A stretch of DNA of 61,017 nucleotides from an uncultured bacterium (GCA_902794035.1 CADBFN010000007.1:1-61017); one strand, 5' to 3'; shown: positions 18,053 through 27,095, numbered from the stretch's first letter. Program-made: numbers and translations. Notes: generated by a model not told the origin, from the sequence alone.

Positions 18053-19180
18053 ATGTCATTTGTATCAAATGTCGTTAAATACGCATGGAAATACACTGCA
18101 CCAAGGGTGAAAGATATCAGCAAACTGCAATACGTTACACCGGTAACAAAAGATGCAGGATTAAAAATTGTGCATCCAATTAAGCAAGTAGCAGTTTCCG
18201 CCGAAAAAAGTCTGAGTGGTCTGACTCAGGCTTTCAGAGAAAAACTTGATCTTTATAATGCATGCAAATTACTAAAGTCAGAAGGCTTTAATACCGGTAC
18301 ACGAATTATTAACCGATGGAAGCCGGAGTATGGCATACAAATAAACGGAGTTTACAGAAACGCGATAGAAGAACTAAATCAAAGCGGTGCAATAGAACGC
18401 TATATCAGTCAAAGATTTCCGGCAATAAAATCAAAAGCTGATATCGAATACATTAAAGGCATTTTGAACAAATATCTCGAAAAAAACCTTGATATATATA
18501 CATACCCAAGAATAAGCAAAATATTGTCAGGTTTTCATCCTGAAATTGCACAAAAATTAAAAAATGGTGCAATAATTTATATGCCAAATAAAGAAAAAAG
18601 TTATAGCCTGATTACTCAGATGTATAAAGAAATAAATCCTGATGCAAAGATAATTGAAGGCTATAAAAATTTAAAAACATTTTTACAAGACAAAAAGGGA
18701 GTTGAAATAATTGTATTAGATGATTGTCTTGTAAGCGGAAAATCTGCTGCCGGGCTGCATAAAAACATTTTTCTGGATATCCCGGGCGGAAAAGACAAAG
18801 TTAAATCTATGGATATGTATGTTTTGACAGCTTCTTCTGATGGATTAAACAAAGTACCCAAAGAGATTAAAGTACACTACGATTCATTAAAACATTCATT
18901 AACAAGATCTGATTATTTCAAAAATGAATTAGCACCTGAAGAGAAAAATATACTTCTTGCTGCGTTAGGCTCCAGTGATTTAAAATACAATCAGTATTGC
19001 GGTATTATGCTTCCTTATATGTCGCCAAACAACAACAGTTTATTTAGTGCTCACATGATAAGAGAATTATTCAGCGGTCCGGAATGTGCAATTAAAGGTA
19101 TCTTTAGTCCGACAGAAATTGATATTCTTCGTTCAGAAGCAATAAGAAGGGCTTTGCAGCCTGCAGCTGCGGCTGTTTAA
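18053..19180 (+). CDS. Phosphoribosyltransferase-like protein, 375 aa
   Basis: The central part has a PRPP-loop-like signature, IIVLDDCLVSGKSAAG (residues 219-234): two acidic residues followed by a small-residue loop, as in type I phosphoribosyltransferases. An upstream strand-turn-helix (AIIYMPNKEKSYSLI, 173-187) could be the PPi-loop half of the same fold. The C-terminal motif LPYMSPNNNS (320-329) resembles the asparagine pair of the PRTase-like domains found in bacterial conflict systems (from memory, not certain). The first about 150 residues are lineage-specific, with a basic, mildly hydrophobic start but no clear signal peptide. A GGGGA site precedes the ATG. The enzyme reaction is not predictable from sequence alone. 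Confidence 0.55.
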   Translation: MSFVSNVVKYAWKYTAPRVKDISKLQYVTPVTKDAGLKIVHPIKQVAVSAEKSLSGLTQAFREKLDLYNACKLLKSEGFNTGTRIINRWKPEYGIQINGVYRNAIEELNQSGAIERYISQRFPAIKSKADIEYIKGILNKYLEKNLDIYTYPRISKILSGFHPEIAQKLKNGAIIYMPNKEKSYSLITQMYKEINPDAKIIEGYKNLKTFLQDKKGVEIIVLDDCLVSGKSAAGLHKNIFLDIPGGKDKVKSMDMYVLTASSDGLNKVPKEIKVHYDSLKHSLTRSDYFKNELAPEEKNILLAALGSSDLKYNQYCGIMLPYMSPNNNSLFSAHMIRELFSGPECAIKGIFSPTEIDILRSEAIRRALQPAAAAV

Positions 19181-19228
19181 TTCATAATTCTTAATAATTA
19201 AAAGTTTTAAAGCAATTTTTTTTATGTT

Positions 19229-19253
19229 ATTCCTTTGTAAAAACAAAAGGAAT
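19229..19253 (+). promoter_or_regulatory. Hairpin in the leader of the NADAR-like gene
   Basis: ATTCCTTTG (19229-19237) pairs with CAAAAGGAAT (19244-19253) with one bulge. The 3' arm contains the only AAAGG ribosome-binding candidate of the gene, so folding would hide it. Confidence 0.4.
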
Positions 19254-19262
19254 TAAAACTAA

Positions 19263-20180
19263 ATGATAAATATTTCTAATACCCCTAAAGCAGCAAAAAT
19301 TATAAGCATAAACCCAAATATACAGCCTAAAAATAAAACCGGTAAAACAACCGAATACAAATATTTAAACAAAATTTATGACATAAAGGCAAGAGGTGCT
19401 TATCCGAGTAACATATTGAGCAATTTCGCACCAACATCCTTTAAGATCGACGGAGTGAAAGTAAAATCTCTTGAAGGCTTTCTACAATCATTAAAAGTAA
19501 ATAACCCTGAAACCCAACGTAAAATGTGTTTATTAGATGGTTTTGAAGCAAAAAAAATGTCTAAAAGCATAAAACAATCTGAAAATGATATGCTTTTATT
19601 TTGGAAAGGCAAAACTTTTCTTAAAGGTTCTGAAAAATATAAAGAACTGAAACAATCTGTAATAGAAGCAAGTAAAAAAGCTGAAGGCGAATTTTTTAAT
19701 TTTGAAGGCGAAATGATTTCTTCAGTTAATGCTTTTTTGATGGCAATAAAAGTAAATAACCCTGAAATTCAGAATCTAATTTTAAAAATGCCACAGGAAA
19801 ACTTAAAAACTATATCAAAAAATATTACTCCTAAATACCAGATAAGAGATCTGTATTGGAACGGGAAAGTTATAAAACGTGATTCAAAAGAGTATGAAGA
19901 ACTTCTTGATAAAGCATATAAACAAAGATTCAAAAGTGATTTTCTTTTTAGAAAAGCTTTAAAAGACTCAAAAGGATATACACTAATCCACTCAAGAGGG
20001 AAAACCGATATATCAGATACAGTTTTGACACAGAATGAATTTTTAGACAGGCTTAACGATCTTCGAGCTAATAATGAATTAAAATACAAATTACTTGATG
20101 CAATATACTCTCCATATTGTAAATTTAAGGAATTCATAAAATTATTAATGAATAAAATATCCGAATATATAGAACAATAA
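19263..20180 (+). CDS. NADAR (YbiA/DUF1768)-like protein with internal duplication
   Basis: Residues 48-85 (SNILSNFAPTSFKIDGVKV, then LEGFLQSLKVNNPE) and 195-268 (DLYWNGKVIKRDSKEYEELL, then TLIHSRGKTDI, then VLTQNEFLDRL) match what I recall of the NADAR/YbiA superfamily. Its members cleave N-glycosidic bonds in riboflavin-pathway intermediates or remove ADP-ribose from guanine in DNA. Between these parts the middle is duplicated: residues 58-135 align with 144-221, with LKVNNPETQ/IKVNNPEIQ spaced by 85 residues. The 20-base DNA word at 19493 recurs identically at 19748. The fold would therefore be complete only by combining copies, or the protein carries one extra half. No membrane segment is seen. 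Family call likely, function inferred. Confidence 0.7.
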   Translation: MINISNTPKAAKIISINPNIQPKNKTGKTTEYKYLNKIYDIKARGAYPSNILSNFAPTSFKIDGVKVKSLEGFLQSLKVNNPETQRKMCLLDGFEAKKMSKSIKQSENDMLLFWKGKTFLKGSEKYKELKQSVIEASKKAEGEFFNFEGEMISSVNAFLMAIKVNNPEIQNLILKMPQENLKTISKNITPKYQIRDLYWNGKVIKRDSKEYEELLDKAYKQRFKSDFLFRKALKDSKGYTLIHSRGKTDISDTVLTQNEFLDRLNDLRANNELKYKLLDAIYSPYCKFKEFIKLLMNKISEYIEQ

Positions 20181-20193
20181 CAATTATATAAAA

Positions 20194-20222
20194 TTGCAAA
20201 ATGCAATTACATGTTATATAAT
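20194..20222 (+). promoter_or_regulatory. Promoter of the membrane helicase gene
   Basis: TTGCAA (20194-20199), 17-base spacer, TATAAT (20217-20222). The predicted start near 20229 coincides with the GGAGAG ribosome binding site, giving a leader of only about 10 bases. The helicase can thus be expressed independently of the gene before it. Confidence 0.8.
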
Positions 20223-20238
20223 GAGCCCGGAGAGTTTT

Positions 20239-23007
20239 ATGGATAATTTATTAAAATTTAAGGGTAGCTGGAGAGATTATCAAAAACGAATTTTAGATAA
20301 TTTATCTTTTCATCTGAGGGATAAAAAGCTTCATGTTGTCGCAGCTCCGGGAGCGGGCAAAACGACATTAGGGATAGAAGTTATATCAAGAATAAATCGT
20401 CCTACACTTATCCTTACACCGACAAATACGATTAAAAACCAGTGGAAAGACAGAATTTGCTGTGCATTTCTGGATGAAAAAGATTATGAAATAGTTTCAA
20501 CTAATATAAGAGAGCCAAAATTTATTACTGTAACTACTTATCAGGCTTTACTGGCCGCTTTCTGCGGAAAAAATGACGATGAAGAACTTCAGACATATGA
20601 TGAAAATGAAGAGGATATAGATGCGGATTCTATAACCTCATCAAGAAGGTTTAACGATAAAAAAGCTGATGAAGTAATAAATATTTTAAAAAGTGCAAAG
20701 GTTTCTTTGTTATGTTTTGATGAGGCACATCATTTAAGAAAAGAATGGTGGAAAGCGCTAACTTATCTTAATGATAACCTTGAGCCCGAACAAACACTTG
20801 CACTTACTGCGACTCCGCCGTATGATGCCGATTTGAATGAATGGAACAGATATGAAGAACTCTGCGGTGAAATAGATGAAGTAATCTCTATACCTGAACT
20901 TGTACAAAACAATGATCTTTGTCCGCATCAGGATTTTATATGTTTTTCAAAACTTCGTGACAGTGAAAAAGAGATGATTAAAAAGCATGAACTCGCGGTA
21001 AGCCAGTTTGTGGATAAAATCACAAAAGATACCAAACTTATAAAATATTTGAGCAGAATGAGTTTTTTAATAAATACAAATGATGAAGTCGAAAAAATTC
21101 TTGATGCTCCTGAATTTTATGTTTCAATTGCTTCATTGTTACACAATCTTGGCTTTAAAATTTCAAAAGAATTTCCGGAGTTATTTAATGCAAAAGAAAA
21201 AGATATACCAAAGTTTGATTCAACTCAGGCGAAGATATTTTTAAACGGTTTTTTGATAACTCATACCTCAGAATTTAAAGGTTTAGAAGACAAAATTGAA
21301 GATTATCTTGCTCAGGCAAAAAGAGCAGGACTTATTCACAACAAAAAAATTGTACTAAATGAAAGCGTAAAAATTCAGCGTCAGATTGCGTCAAGTACAG
21401 GGAAAATGGATTCAATAGTTGAAATAGTACAAACCGAAACAGAATCGTTAGGCAAAGATTTGCGCATGGTTATCCTTGCAGATTACATTAAAGATAAAGA
21501 TACTGACAATACACACCTGGGTGTAATTCCAATTTGGAGAACACTTAAAAATAAATTTTCGAGTGAACAAGTGAGTCTTGGTGTTCTTTGCGGTTCGCTG
21601 ATTTTATTACCCAAAGACAAACAAAATAATTTTAACACCTTGTTAAATGATAATAATATTGATCTTTCAAGTGTAGCGATATCTGATTATGGAGAGGATG
21701 AAAATTATATCAGAATAACACCAAAAGAAAGTGCAAAAAATGTCATAGTAAGCCTTATTACAGATATGTTTAACAGAGGTCATATAACGATTTTAGTCGG
21801 CACGCAGGCACTTTTGGGTGAAGGTTGGGATGCTCCGAGTATAAATTCTTTGATTTTATCAAGTACTGTAAGTTCTTATATGCTGTCAAATCAAATGCGT
21901 GGCAGAGCAATCAGGATTGATAAAAATAATCCCGATAAAATTTCTAATATCTGGCATCTTGCAACTATCGGAATTCCGTCTGAAAAATCTTTTTCCGAGA
22001 TTTTGTTTACTCCGATAACAACAGACTTTGACCAAAAAGATGAAGTAAATTCCCTGTTTTATGATTACAAGCAATTAACTAAACGCTTTGAAGGCTTTGA
22101 GGCTCCGTCTTACTACGATAAACATGAAATTCGCAACGGTTTGGAACGCTTGTTTACTGCAAAAGAAATTCAAAAACTTATAACGGAAAAAGGAGAAAAG
22201 GCCTTCAGTGAAATGAATGCCAGAACTTTTGCTCTTGCAAAAAACCGGCAACAAACAAAGAATTGGTGGAATAATGCTTTAAATTTAGGCTATAACAATT
22301 CAAAAATGAAATTAAGGACAGGGGTTGAAACAGAAAAATTAAACCTCAGAACTCTGACTTATAATGGTTATCGACAAATATGTATGACATTATTTAGTTT
22401 AATGTTAGCAATATTTCTTGGTCTTATGCCAAATCGTTCGGTTAATAATGAGGCTTTAACAGTGCTATTGGGTTTATATTTAATTATTGCCGTTATATTC
22501 TTATGCATATTTATAAGAATCGGGCTTAAATATCTGAAAACCGGTTCTGTATCAGGAGTAATGAAGCAAATAGGAATTGTTATGCTTGAATCTCTTTCTT
22601 ATCAGGGGTATATAAAATCGTCCCTAAAAATTGTCGGACTTGAGGTCACTCAGGACGAAGCAGGGGTTTATGTGTCCTGTGCAAATCTTCCTACAGAAGA
22701 AAATAATTTATTTATAAAATGTATGAGAGAATTTCTTGACCCTGTTGAAAATCCGAGATATTTGTTTGTAAGACATGGAAATCTTTTAGGGCAAAAACAA
22801 ACAGATTATTTTTCAATTCCTGCAATTTTGTCAAACAACAAAAATGATGTAAATATTTTTAAATCCTTATGGGAAAAATATATAGGGAAATGTGAAATAA
22901 TCTATACAAGAAACACTCAAGGTCGAATAACACTATTAAGCGCAAGAAAAAATGCATTTTCAAATATGAATCGTCCAAAATCAAAACGACTTTCAAAATG
23001 GCAATAA
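20239..23007 (+). CDS. SF2 DEAD/DEAH helicase with two C-terminal membrane segments
   Basis: A 922-residue protein. The N-terminal half is an SF2 helicase: a DYQKR Q-like entry, Walker A APGAGKTT (about residues 36-43), DEAH (161-164), TATPP, then a second lobe with GTQALLGEGWDAPS and the arginine-finger motif QMRGRAIR (about 550-557). Between the lobes is a helical insert of about 200 residues. After the helicase come two hydrophobic segments (about 715-732 and 740-763) and a C-terminal domain of about 160 residues. A membrane-tied SF2 helicase is unusual. I start at the ATG at 20239, preceded by GGAGAG; the frame is open to 20194. It has its own promoter. DNA or RNA as substrate is undecided; defence is a guess from context. 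Confidence 0.85.
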   Translation: MDNLLKFKGSWRDYQKRILDNLSFHLRDKKLHVVAAPGAGKTTLGIEVISRINRPTLILTPTNTIKNQWKDRICCAFLDEKDYEIVSTNIREPKFITVTTYQALLAAFCGKNDDEELQTYDENEEDIDADSITSSRRFNDKKADEVINILKSAKVSLLCFDEAHHLRKEWWKALTYLNDNLEPEQTLALTATPPYDADLNEWNRYEELCGEIDEVISIPELVQNNDLCPHQDFICFSKLRDSEKEMIKKHELAVSQFVDKITKDTKLIKYLSRMSFLINTNDEVEKILDAPEFYVSIASLLHNLGFKISKEFPELFNAKEKDIPKFDSTQAKIFLNGFLITHTSEFKGLEDKIEDYLAQAKRAGLIHNKKIVLNESVKIQRQIASSTGKMDSIVEIVQTETESLGKDLRMVILADYIKDKDTDNTHLGVIPIWRTLKNKFSSEQVSLGVLCGSLILLPKDKQNNFNTLLNDNNIDLSSVAISDYGEDENYIRITPKESAKNVIVSLITDMFNRGHITILVGTQALLGEGWDAPSINSLILSSTVSSYMLSNQMRGRAIRIDKNNPDKISNIWHLATIGIPSEKSFSEILFTPITTDFDQKDEVNSLFYDYKQLTKRFEGFEAPSYYDKHEIRNGLERLFTAKEIQKLITEKGEKAFSEMNARTFALAKNRQQTKNWWNNALNLGYNNSKMKLRTGVETEKLNLRTLTYNGYRQICMTLFSLMLAIFLGLMPNRSVNNEALTVLLGLYLIIAVIFLCIFIRIGLKYLKTGSVSGVMKQIGIVMLESLSYQGYIKSSLKIVGLEVTQDEAGVYVSCANLPTEENNLFIKCMREFLDPVENPRYLFVRHGNLLGQKQTDYFSIPAILSNNKNDVNIFKSLWEKYIGKCEIIYTRNTQGRITLLSARKNAFSNMNRPKSKRLSKWQ

Positions 23008-23040
23008 AAAAAGAGTTCTCAGTTTGAGAACTCTTTTTTT
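23006..23040. terminator. Bidirectional terminator between the helicase gene and rpsP
   Basis: GAGTTCTCA pairs with TGAGAACTC over a 3-base loop, flanked by seven A and seven T residues. It serves the helicase gene (its stop overlaps the A-run) and rpsP on the other strand. Confidence 0.92.
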
Positions 23041-23054
23041 CGTAATATTTAAAA

Positions 23055-23462
23055 CTATGCTTCTGCAGGCGCTTCTGTTGCAGCTTCTTCAGCCGGTGCA
23101 GCTGCTTCTGCCTCAGCTGCTGCCTTAGCTTCTGCTTCTGCTGCAGCTTTTGCTTCTTCTTCAGCCTGTTTTTTAGCTAAAGCTTTCTTAGAAAGCTTAA
23201 CTGTTTCTTTTTTAACATAATTTAATGTGCCGTCTTCGTTACAATGTTTGATTAAATATTGTACTCTTTCAGTTGGCTGAGCACCTTTTGAAATCCATTC
23301 CAAAGCTGCTGCTTTATCAAATTTCATTTCTTTTGATTTAGGATTATAATATCCTAATTCCTGAATAGGACGACCTTCTCTTTTTGTTGTTGAGTTGATA
23401 ACAATAATTCTGTATGATGGTTGCTTTTTAGCACCTAATCTTTTTAATCTGATTTTTAACAT
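23055..23462 (-). CDS. rpsP: 30S ribosomal protein S16
   Basis: The first about 80 residues are a standard S16: MLKIRLKRLGAKKQPSYRI, then GRPIQELGYYNP and LEWISKGAQPT. The remaining about 55 residues are a tail almost entirely of Ala, Glu and Lys (repeats of AEAEAKAAA), giving 135 residues against the usual 80-90. Similar low-complexity acidic ends occur on rpsE and tig in this window. An AAGGA site precedes the ATG. The gene is monocistronic here; the usual partners rimM, trmD and rplS are not adjacent (rplS is at 54008). A structured leader candidate lies upstream. Confidence 0.97.
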   Translation of the reverse strand: MLKIRLKRLGAKKQPSYRIIVINSTTKREGRPIQELGYYNPKSKEMKFDKAAALEWISKGAQPTERVQYLIKHCNEDGTLNYVKKETVKLSKKALAKKQAEEEAKAAAEAEAKAAAEAEAAAPAEEAATEAPAEA

Positions 23463-23489
23463 TTCTTTTTCCTTCTTTTTTCTAATCTG

Positions 23490-23566
23490 TTCAGTCGTTC
23501 AGGCGCCGCTTCCTGACAAGACCTAAGCCAAAATATAGAGGAAAACTACTTCGGCTATGTACTGAA
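23490..23566 (-). promoter_or_regulatory. Structured leader candidate of rpsP
   Basis: On the minus strand TTCAGT (23566-23561) pairs with ACTGAA (23495-23490), enclosing two hairpins: AGCCGAA with TTTGGCT, and TCAGG with CCTGA. Together this is a small three-way junction ending about 27 bases before the rpsP ATG. Ribosomal protein genes often carry autoregulatory leaders; this one is not a class I recognise. Confidence 0.4.
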
Positions 23567-23621
23567 TTTAATCACAAACATTTTAAATACGCAAGCAATT
23601 ATTAAAAAAAAATGAAGTTCC

Positions 23622-23649
23622 TTGATTTTATGGATATTTATAGTAAAAT
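23622..23649 (+). promoter_or_regulatory. Promoter of tig
   Basis: TTGATT (23622-23627), 16-base spacer, TAAAAT (23644-23649); an AGGGGA ribosome binding site lies before the tig ATG. Confidence 0.6.
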
Positions 23650-23685
23650 CTTAATGTGATACAACATTTTAATTAGGGGAAAAAT

Positions 23686-25098
23686 ATGGAAACAACATTA
23701 ACAAAAGAAAAAGACAATGTAGTGATTTTAAATATGACAATTCCTGCAAACGAAGCAGAATCAGCATATAATCTTGCGGCAAACAGAATTTCACAATATG
23801 TAAACATTAACGGATTCAGAAAAGGTAAAGCACCTAAATCTGTTGTTGAAAGACATGTAGGTGTTGATAGAATTCAGCAAGAAGCACTTGATATGTTATT
23901 ACCAAGATATATTAGTCAGGCTATTACTGAAAACAAATTAGACACTATTACTCAGCCTGCTTTGACTGCATATAATTTTGAACCTGGGCAGAATCTTGAA
24001 GTTACCATTCAGGTTGAAACAAGACCGGAATTCAGTATTGGAACCTACAAGGGAATGGAATTAAAAGCTGAAATAGCTCCAGAAGATAAAGATGCAATGA
24101 ATAAGGCTTTAGATAATTTCTTAACTCAACACTCATCTTTAGAACTTGTTCTTGACAGACCATCAAATGATACAGACATTGTAGTATTTGATTTTGACGG
24201 AACCTGCAACGGAGAAAAGATTCAGGGCGGAAGTGCAAAAGGATATTCATTAGATTTAGGACACTCAAACTTCATTCCTGGTTTTGCAGAACAATTGGTC
24301 GGACATAATATTAAAGACGAATTTACAATTGACGTAAAATTCCCTGATGAATACCACGATGAAAAATTAAAAGGACAGGATGCTAAATTTGATATCAAAA
24401 TCAATGAAATTAAACAAAGAGTATTACCTGAATTAACTGATGAATTTGTTAAAAAATCATCAAGATTCGCTACAGTTGATGAATTAAAAGCTGATATTCA
24501 GTCATTCCTTGATAATCAAAGAGAAAGTTCAAAGAAAATCAGTGCAGAAAATGCAGTATTTAAATCAATTGTTGATTCAACATCAATTGACATTCCTCAA
24601 AGCATGATAGATCGTGAAGTCAGAGCTATTGCAGGTGATTATCAACAAAGAATTTCTGCACAAGGCGGAAATTGGGCTCAGTTCTTAGAAAATCAAGGCG
24701 GAGAAGTTAAATTTGCACAAACATTATCAGAAGAAGCAAAACTAAGAATTAAAAATTCTCTAATTTTAGATAAGATTTCAAAAGAAGAAAACATAACTGT
24801 TGAACAAGCAGATTTGAGCGGGAAATTATCTCAATTAAGTGCAGCATACGGAATTACACCTGAACAATTGGTAAAACAATTTGGTCAAAACCCTTCATTT
24901 GTTAATTCACTATCACAACAGATAGTAAATGATAAAGTAAGAAACTTCTTATTGGAAAACAATAAATTTGAATATGTAGAAGTTGAACCTGCTGCGAAAA
25001 AAGAAGATACAAAAGAAACAAAACCAAAAAGAAAATCTTCCAAAAAAGCAGAAAAAGCAGAAAAAACAGAAGAAACAGAAGAAACAGAAGAAAAATAA
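23686..25098 (+). CDS. tig: Trigger factor
   Basis: Ribosome-associated chaperone and peptidyl-prolyl isomerase. The N-terminal ribosome-binding domain has the signature GFRKGKAP (about residues 44-51). An FKBP-type domain follows (about 165-240), then the helical C-terminal arms. The last about 30 residues are a Lys/Glu/Thr-rich tail (KKAEKAEKTEETEETEE), beyond the usual end, giving 470 residues. It is followed by clpP and clpX, the common tig-clpP-clpX order that links folding and proteolysis, but with a terminator between tig and clpP. Confidence 0.96.
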   Translation: METTLTKEKDNVVILNMTIPANEAESAYNLAANRISQYVNINGFRKGKAPKSVVERHVGVDRIQQEALDMLLPRYISQAITENKLDTITQPALTAYNFEPGQNLEVTIQVETRPEFSIGTYKGMELKAEIAPEDKDAMNKALDNFLTQHSSLELVLDRPSNDTDIVVFDFDGTCNGEKIQGGSAKGYSLDLGHSNFIPGFAEQLVGHNIKDEFTIDVKFPDEYHDEKLKGQDAKFDIKINEIKQRVLPELTDEFVKKSSRFATVDELKADIQSFLDNQRESSKKISAENAVFKSIVDSTSIDIPQSMIDREVRAIAGDYQQRISAQGGNWAQFLENQGGEVKFAQTLSEEAKLRIKNSLILDKISKEENITVEQADLSGKLSQLSAAYGITPEQLVKQFGQNPSFVNSLSQQIVNDKVRNFLLENNKFEYVEVEPAAKKEDTKETKPKRKSSKKAEKAEKTEETEETEEK

Positions 25099-25110
25099 TA
25101 AAAATAGTAT

Positions 25111-25140
25111 AAAAGGCGGAGTCGTCGCTGCGCCTTTTTT
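25111..25140 (+). terminator. Terminator after tig
   Basis: AAAAGGCG pairs with CGCCTTTT over a 12-base partly paired loop, ending in six T residues. Confidence 0.8.
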
Positions 25141-25181
25141 ATATAATTAATAAGTATAGTAAAATAAGAAAGGGAAGAAAA

Positions 25182-25772
25182 ATGAGTTTTGTACCTGTTG
25201 TAATAGAGCAATCAAGTCGTGGAGAGCGTTCTTTTGACATATTTTCAAGATTATTGAGAGAAAGAATTATCTTTTTAGGCACTCAAATTGACGATATGGT
25301 TGCAAATTTGGTAGTTGCACAGTTATTATTATTGGATAGTGAAAATCCTGAAAAAGATATTATGTTATACATAAATTCTCCGGGAGGGAGTGTAACTGCA
25401 GGCTTTGCGATTTATGATACAATGCAGCATATAAGAGCAGATGTTTCTACAATTTGTTTGGGGCAGGCAGCATCAATGGGGGCATTTTTACTATCATCAG
25501 GCACAAAAGGTAAAAGACTTGCGCTTCCACATTCAAGAGTTTTAATTCACCAACCTCTTGGCGGTGCTCAGGGTCAGGCAACTGATATCGAAATTCAGGC
25601 TGCTGAAATTATCAGAATTAAAAAATCTTTAAATGAAATTTTAGCATCAAATACAGGTCAATCAATCAAGAAAATTGAAAAAGATACAGACAGAGATTAT
25701 ATCATGACTCCGCAAGAAGCTTTGGAATACGGAATGATTGATAAAGTTATTTCAAGAGACGAAATTAAATAG
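25182..25772 (+). CDS. clpP: ATP-dependent Clp protease proteolytic subunit
   Basis: Serine protease that forms the tetradecameric barrel fed by ClpX and ClpA/C. The catalytic triad is visible: Ser98 ([11 protein letters not shown]), His123 (HSRVLIHQP) and Asp172 (DTDRDYIMT). The 196-residue length and the start [16 protein letters not shown] are standard for a cytosolic ClpP, with a short propeptide. GAAAGGGAAG lies before the ATG. Nineteen bases separate it from clpX, so the pair is one operon. Confidence 0.98.
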   Translation: MSFVPVVIEQSSRGERSFDIFSRLLRERIIFLGTQIDDMVANLVVAQLLLLDSENPEKDIMLYINSPGGSVTAGFAIYDTMQHIRADVSTICLGQAASMGAFLLSSGTKGKRLALPHSRVLIHQPLGGAQGQATDIEIQAAEIIRIKKSLNEILASNTGQSIKKIEKDTDRDYIMTPQEALEYGMIDKVISRDEIK

Positions 25773-25791
25773 TAACAAAAGGGGCTTATAA

Positions 25792-27084
25792 ATGCCAAAA
25801 CATGATGAAAAATTAAAATGTTCATTCTGCGGAAAGACTCAGGATCAGGTAAAAAAACTGATTGCGGGTCCGGAAGTATATATTTGTGATGAATGTGTTG
25901 AACTTTGTAATGAGATTTTAGACGAAGAATTTCTTGACAATAAAGAAAAAGAAATTGAAGGAGCTAAGTCAGAGAAAGAAGAAAAAGCAATACCAAAACC
26001 TCATGAGATTAAAGCATATTTGGATCAGTATATAGTTGGACAAGATGATGCAAAAAAAGTTCTTGCCGTTTCAGTGTATAATCATTACAAAAGGTTGAAA
26101 CACAATACTAATGACTCAAAAGACGGTGTAGAAATACAAAAATCTAATATATTGCTTGTAGGTCCGACAGGTTCAGGTAAAACATTGCTGGCACAAACAT
26201 TAGCTAAAATGCTTGATGTTCCGTTTGCAGTTGCTGATGCGACAACACTAACCGAAGCAGGCTATGTCGGCGATGACGTAGAAAACATATTGTTAAGATT
26301 ATATCAAAATGCGGAATTTGATTCATCAAAAGCCGAACGCGGTATTATTTATATTGATGAAATTGATAAAATTTCAAGAAAATCCGAAAGTACGTCCATA
26401 ACAAGAGATGTTTCAGGTGAAGGTGTTCAGCAGGCACTTTTAAAAATGATAGAAGGCACTGTCGCTCACGTTCCTCCTCAGGGCGGAAGAAAGCACCCTC
26501 ATCAGGAATTTATTGAAATAAATACAAAAAATATCCTGTTCATTTGCGGTGGTGCATTTGTAGGACTGGAAAAAATTGTTGATGCAAGAGCAGGTCAGGG
26601 TAACTCAGTAGGCTTTGGTACGGCTTCACTATCTCAGGCCGAAAAAGATGCCAATGCATTGAAACTCCTGAAAAAATTGCAACCTGAAGATTTACTAAAA
26701 TTTGGATTAATACCTGAATTTATCGGTCGTATTCCTGTTTACGCAGTTTTGGATCAATTAAATGAAAAAACATTAAAAATGATTTTAACAGAACCTAAAG
26801 ATGCCATTTTAAAACAATATCAGGCACTTTTGAAAATGGATGGTGTTGAATTGGAATTTGAACCTGACGCAGTAGATCTTATTGCAAAAGAAGCAATTAA
26901 ACGTAAAACAGGTGCAAGAGCATTGCGTTCAATTGTTGAAGAAATCATGCTTGATGTAATGTATGATGTTCCGACAAAGGAAAATATTGATAAATTCATA
27001 GTTACAAAAGAAATGGTTGAAAATCGAAAAAATGCTGAAGTAGTTCAGCTTCCAACAAAAAAAGAAGAAGGAATAACAGCATAA
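25792..27084 (+). CDS. clpX: ATP-dependent Clp protease ATP-binding subunit ClpX
   Basis: AAA+ unfoldase that delivers substrates to ClpP. The N-terminal zinc-binding domain has Cys10, Cys13, Cys32 and Cys35. Walker A is GPTGSGKT (124-131), Walker [10 protein letters not shown], and the pore loop is the GYVGDDVE segment. The arginine-finger region [11 protein letters not shown] and the sensor-2 region GARALRSI follow. At 430 residues it is a normal ClpX. It is co-transcribed with clpP and followed by a strong terminator. Confidence 0.98.
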   Translation: MPKHDEKLKCSFCGKTQDQVKKLIAGPEVYICDECVELCNEILDEEFLDNKEKEIEGAKSEKEEKAIPKPHEIKAYLDQYIVGQDDAKKVLAVSVYNHYKRLKHNTNDSKDGVEIQKSNILLVGPTGSGKTLLAQTLAKMLDVPFAVADATTLTEAGYVGDDVENILLRLYQNAEFDSSKAERGIIYIDEIDKISRKSESTSITRDVSGEGVQQALLKMIEGTVAHVPPQGGRKHPHQEFIEINTKNILFICGGAFVGLEKIVDARAGQGNSVGFGTASLSQAEKDANALKLLKKLQPEDLLKFGLIPEFIGRIPVYAVLDQLNEKTLKMILTEPKDAILKQYQALLKMDGVELEFEPDAVDLIAKEAIKRKTGARALRSIVEEIMLDVMYDVPTKENIDKFIVTKEMVENRKNAEVVQLPTKKEEGITA

Positions 27085-27095
27085 TGTAAAATATG

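Noticed and set aside
19769-20206. 145-codon ORF antisense to the NADAR-like gene
   Set aside because: Phe/Ser-rich antisense reading of a gene with clear family motifs; no ribosome binding site.
23463-23600. SRP RNA (ffs) candidate on the minus strand because of a TCAGGAAGCGGCG word
   Set aside because: The required GGAA apical loop context and symmetric internal loop of SRP RNA are not present.
24885-25211. 108-codon ORF antisense to the tig tail
   Set aside because: Its Ser/Val/Phe repeats come from the reverse of the Lys/Glu-rich tail codons.
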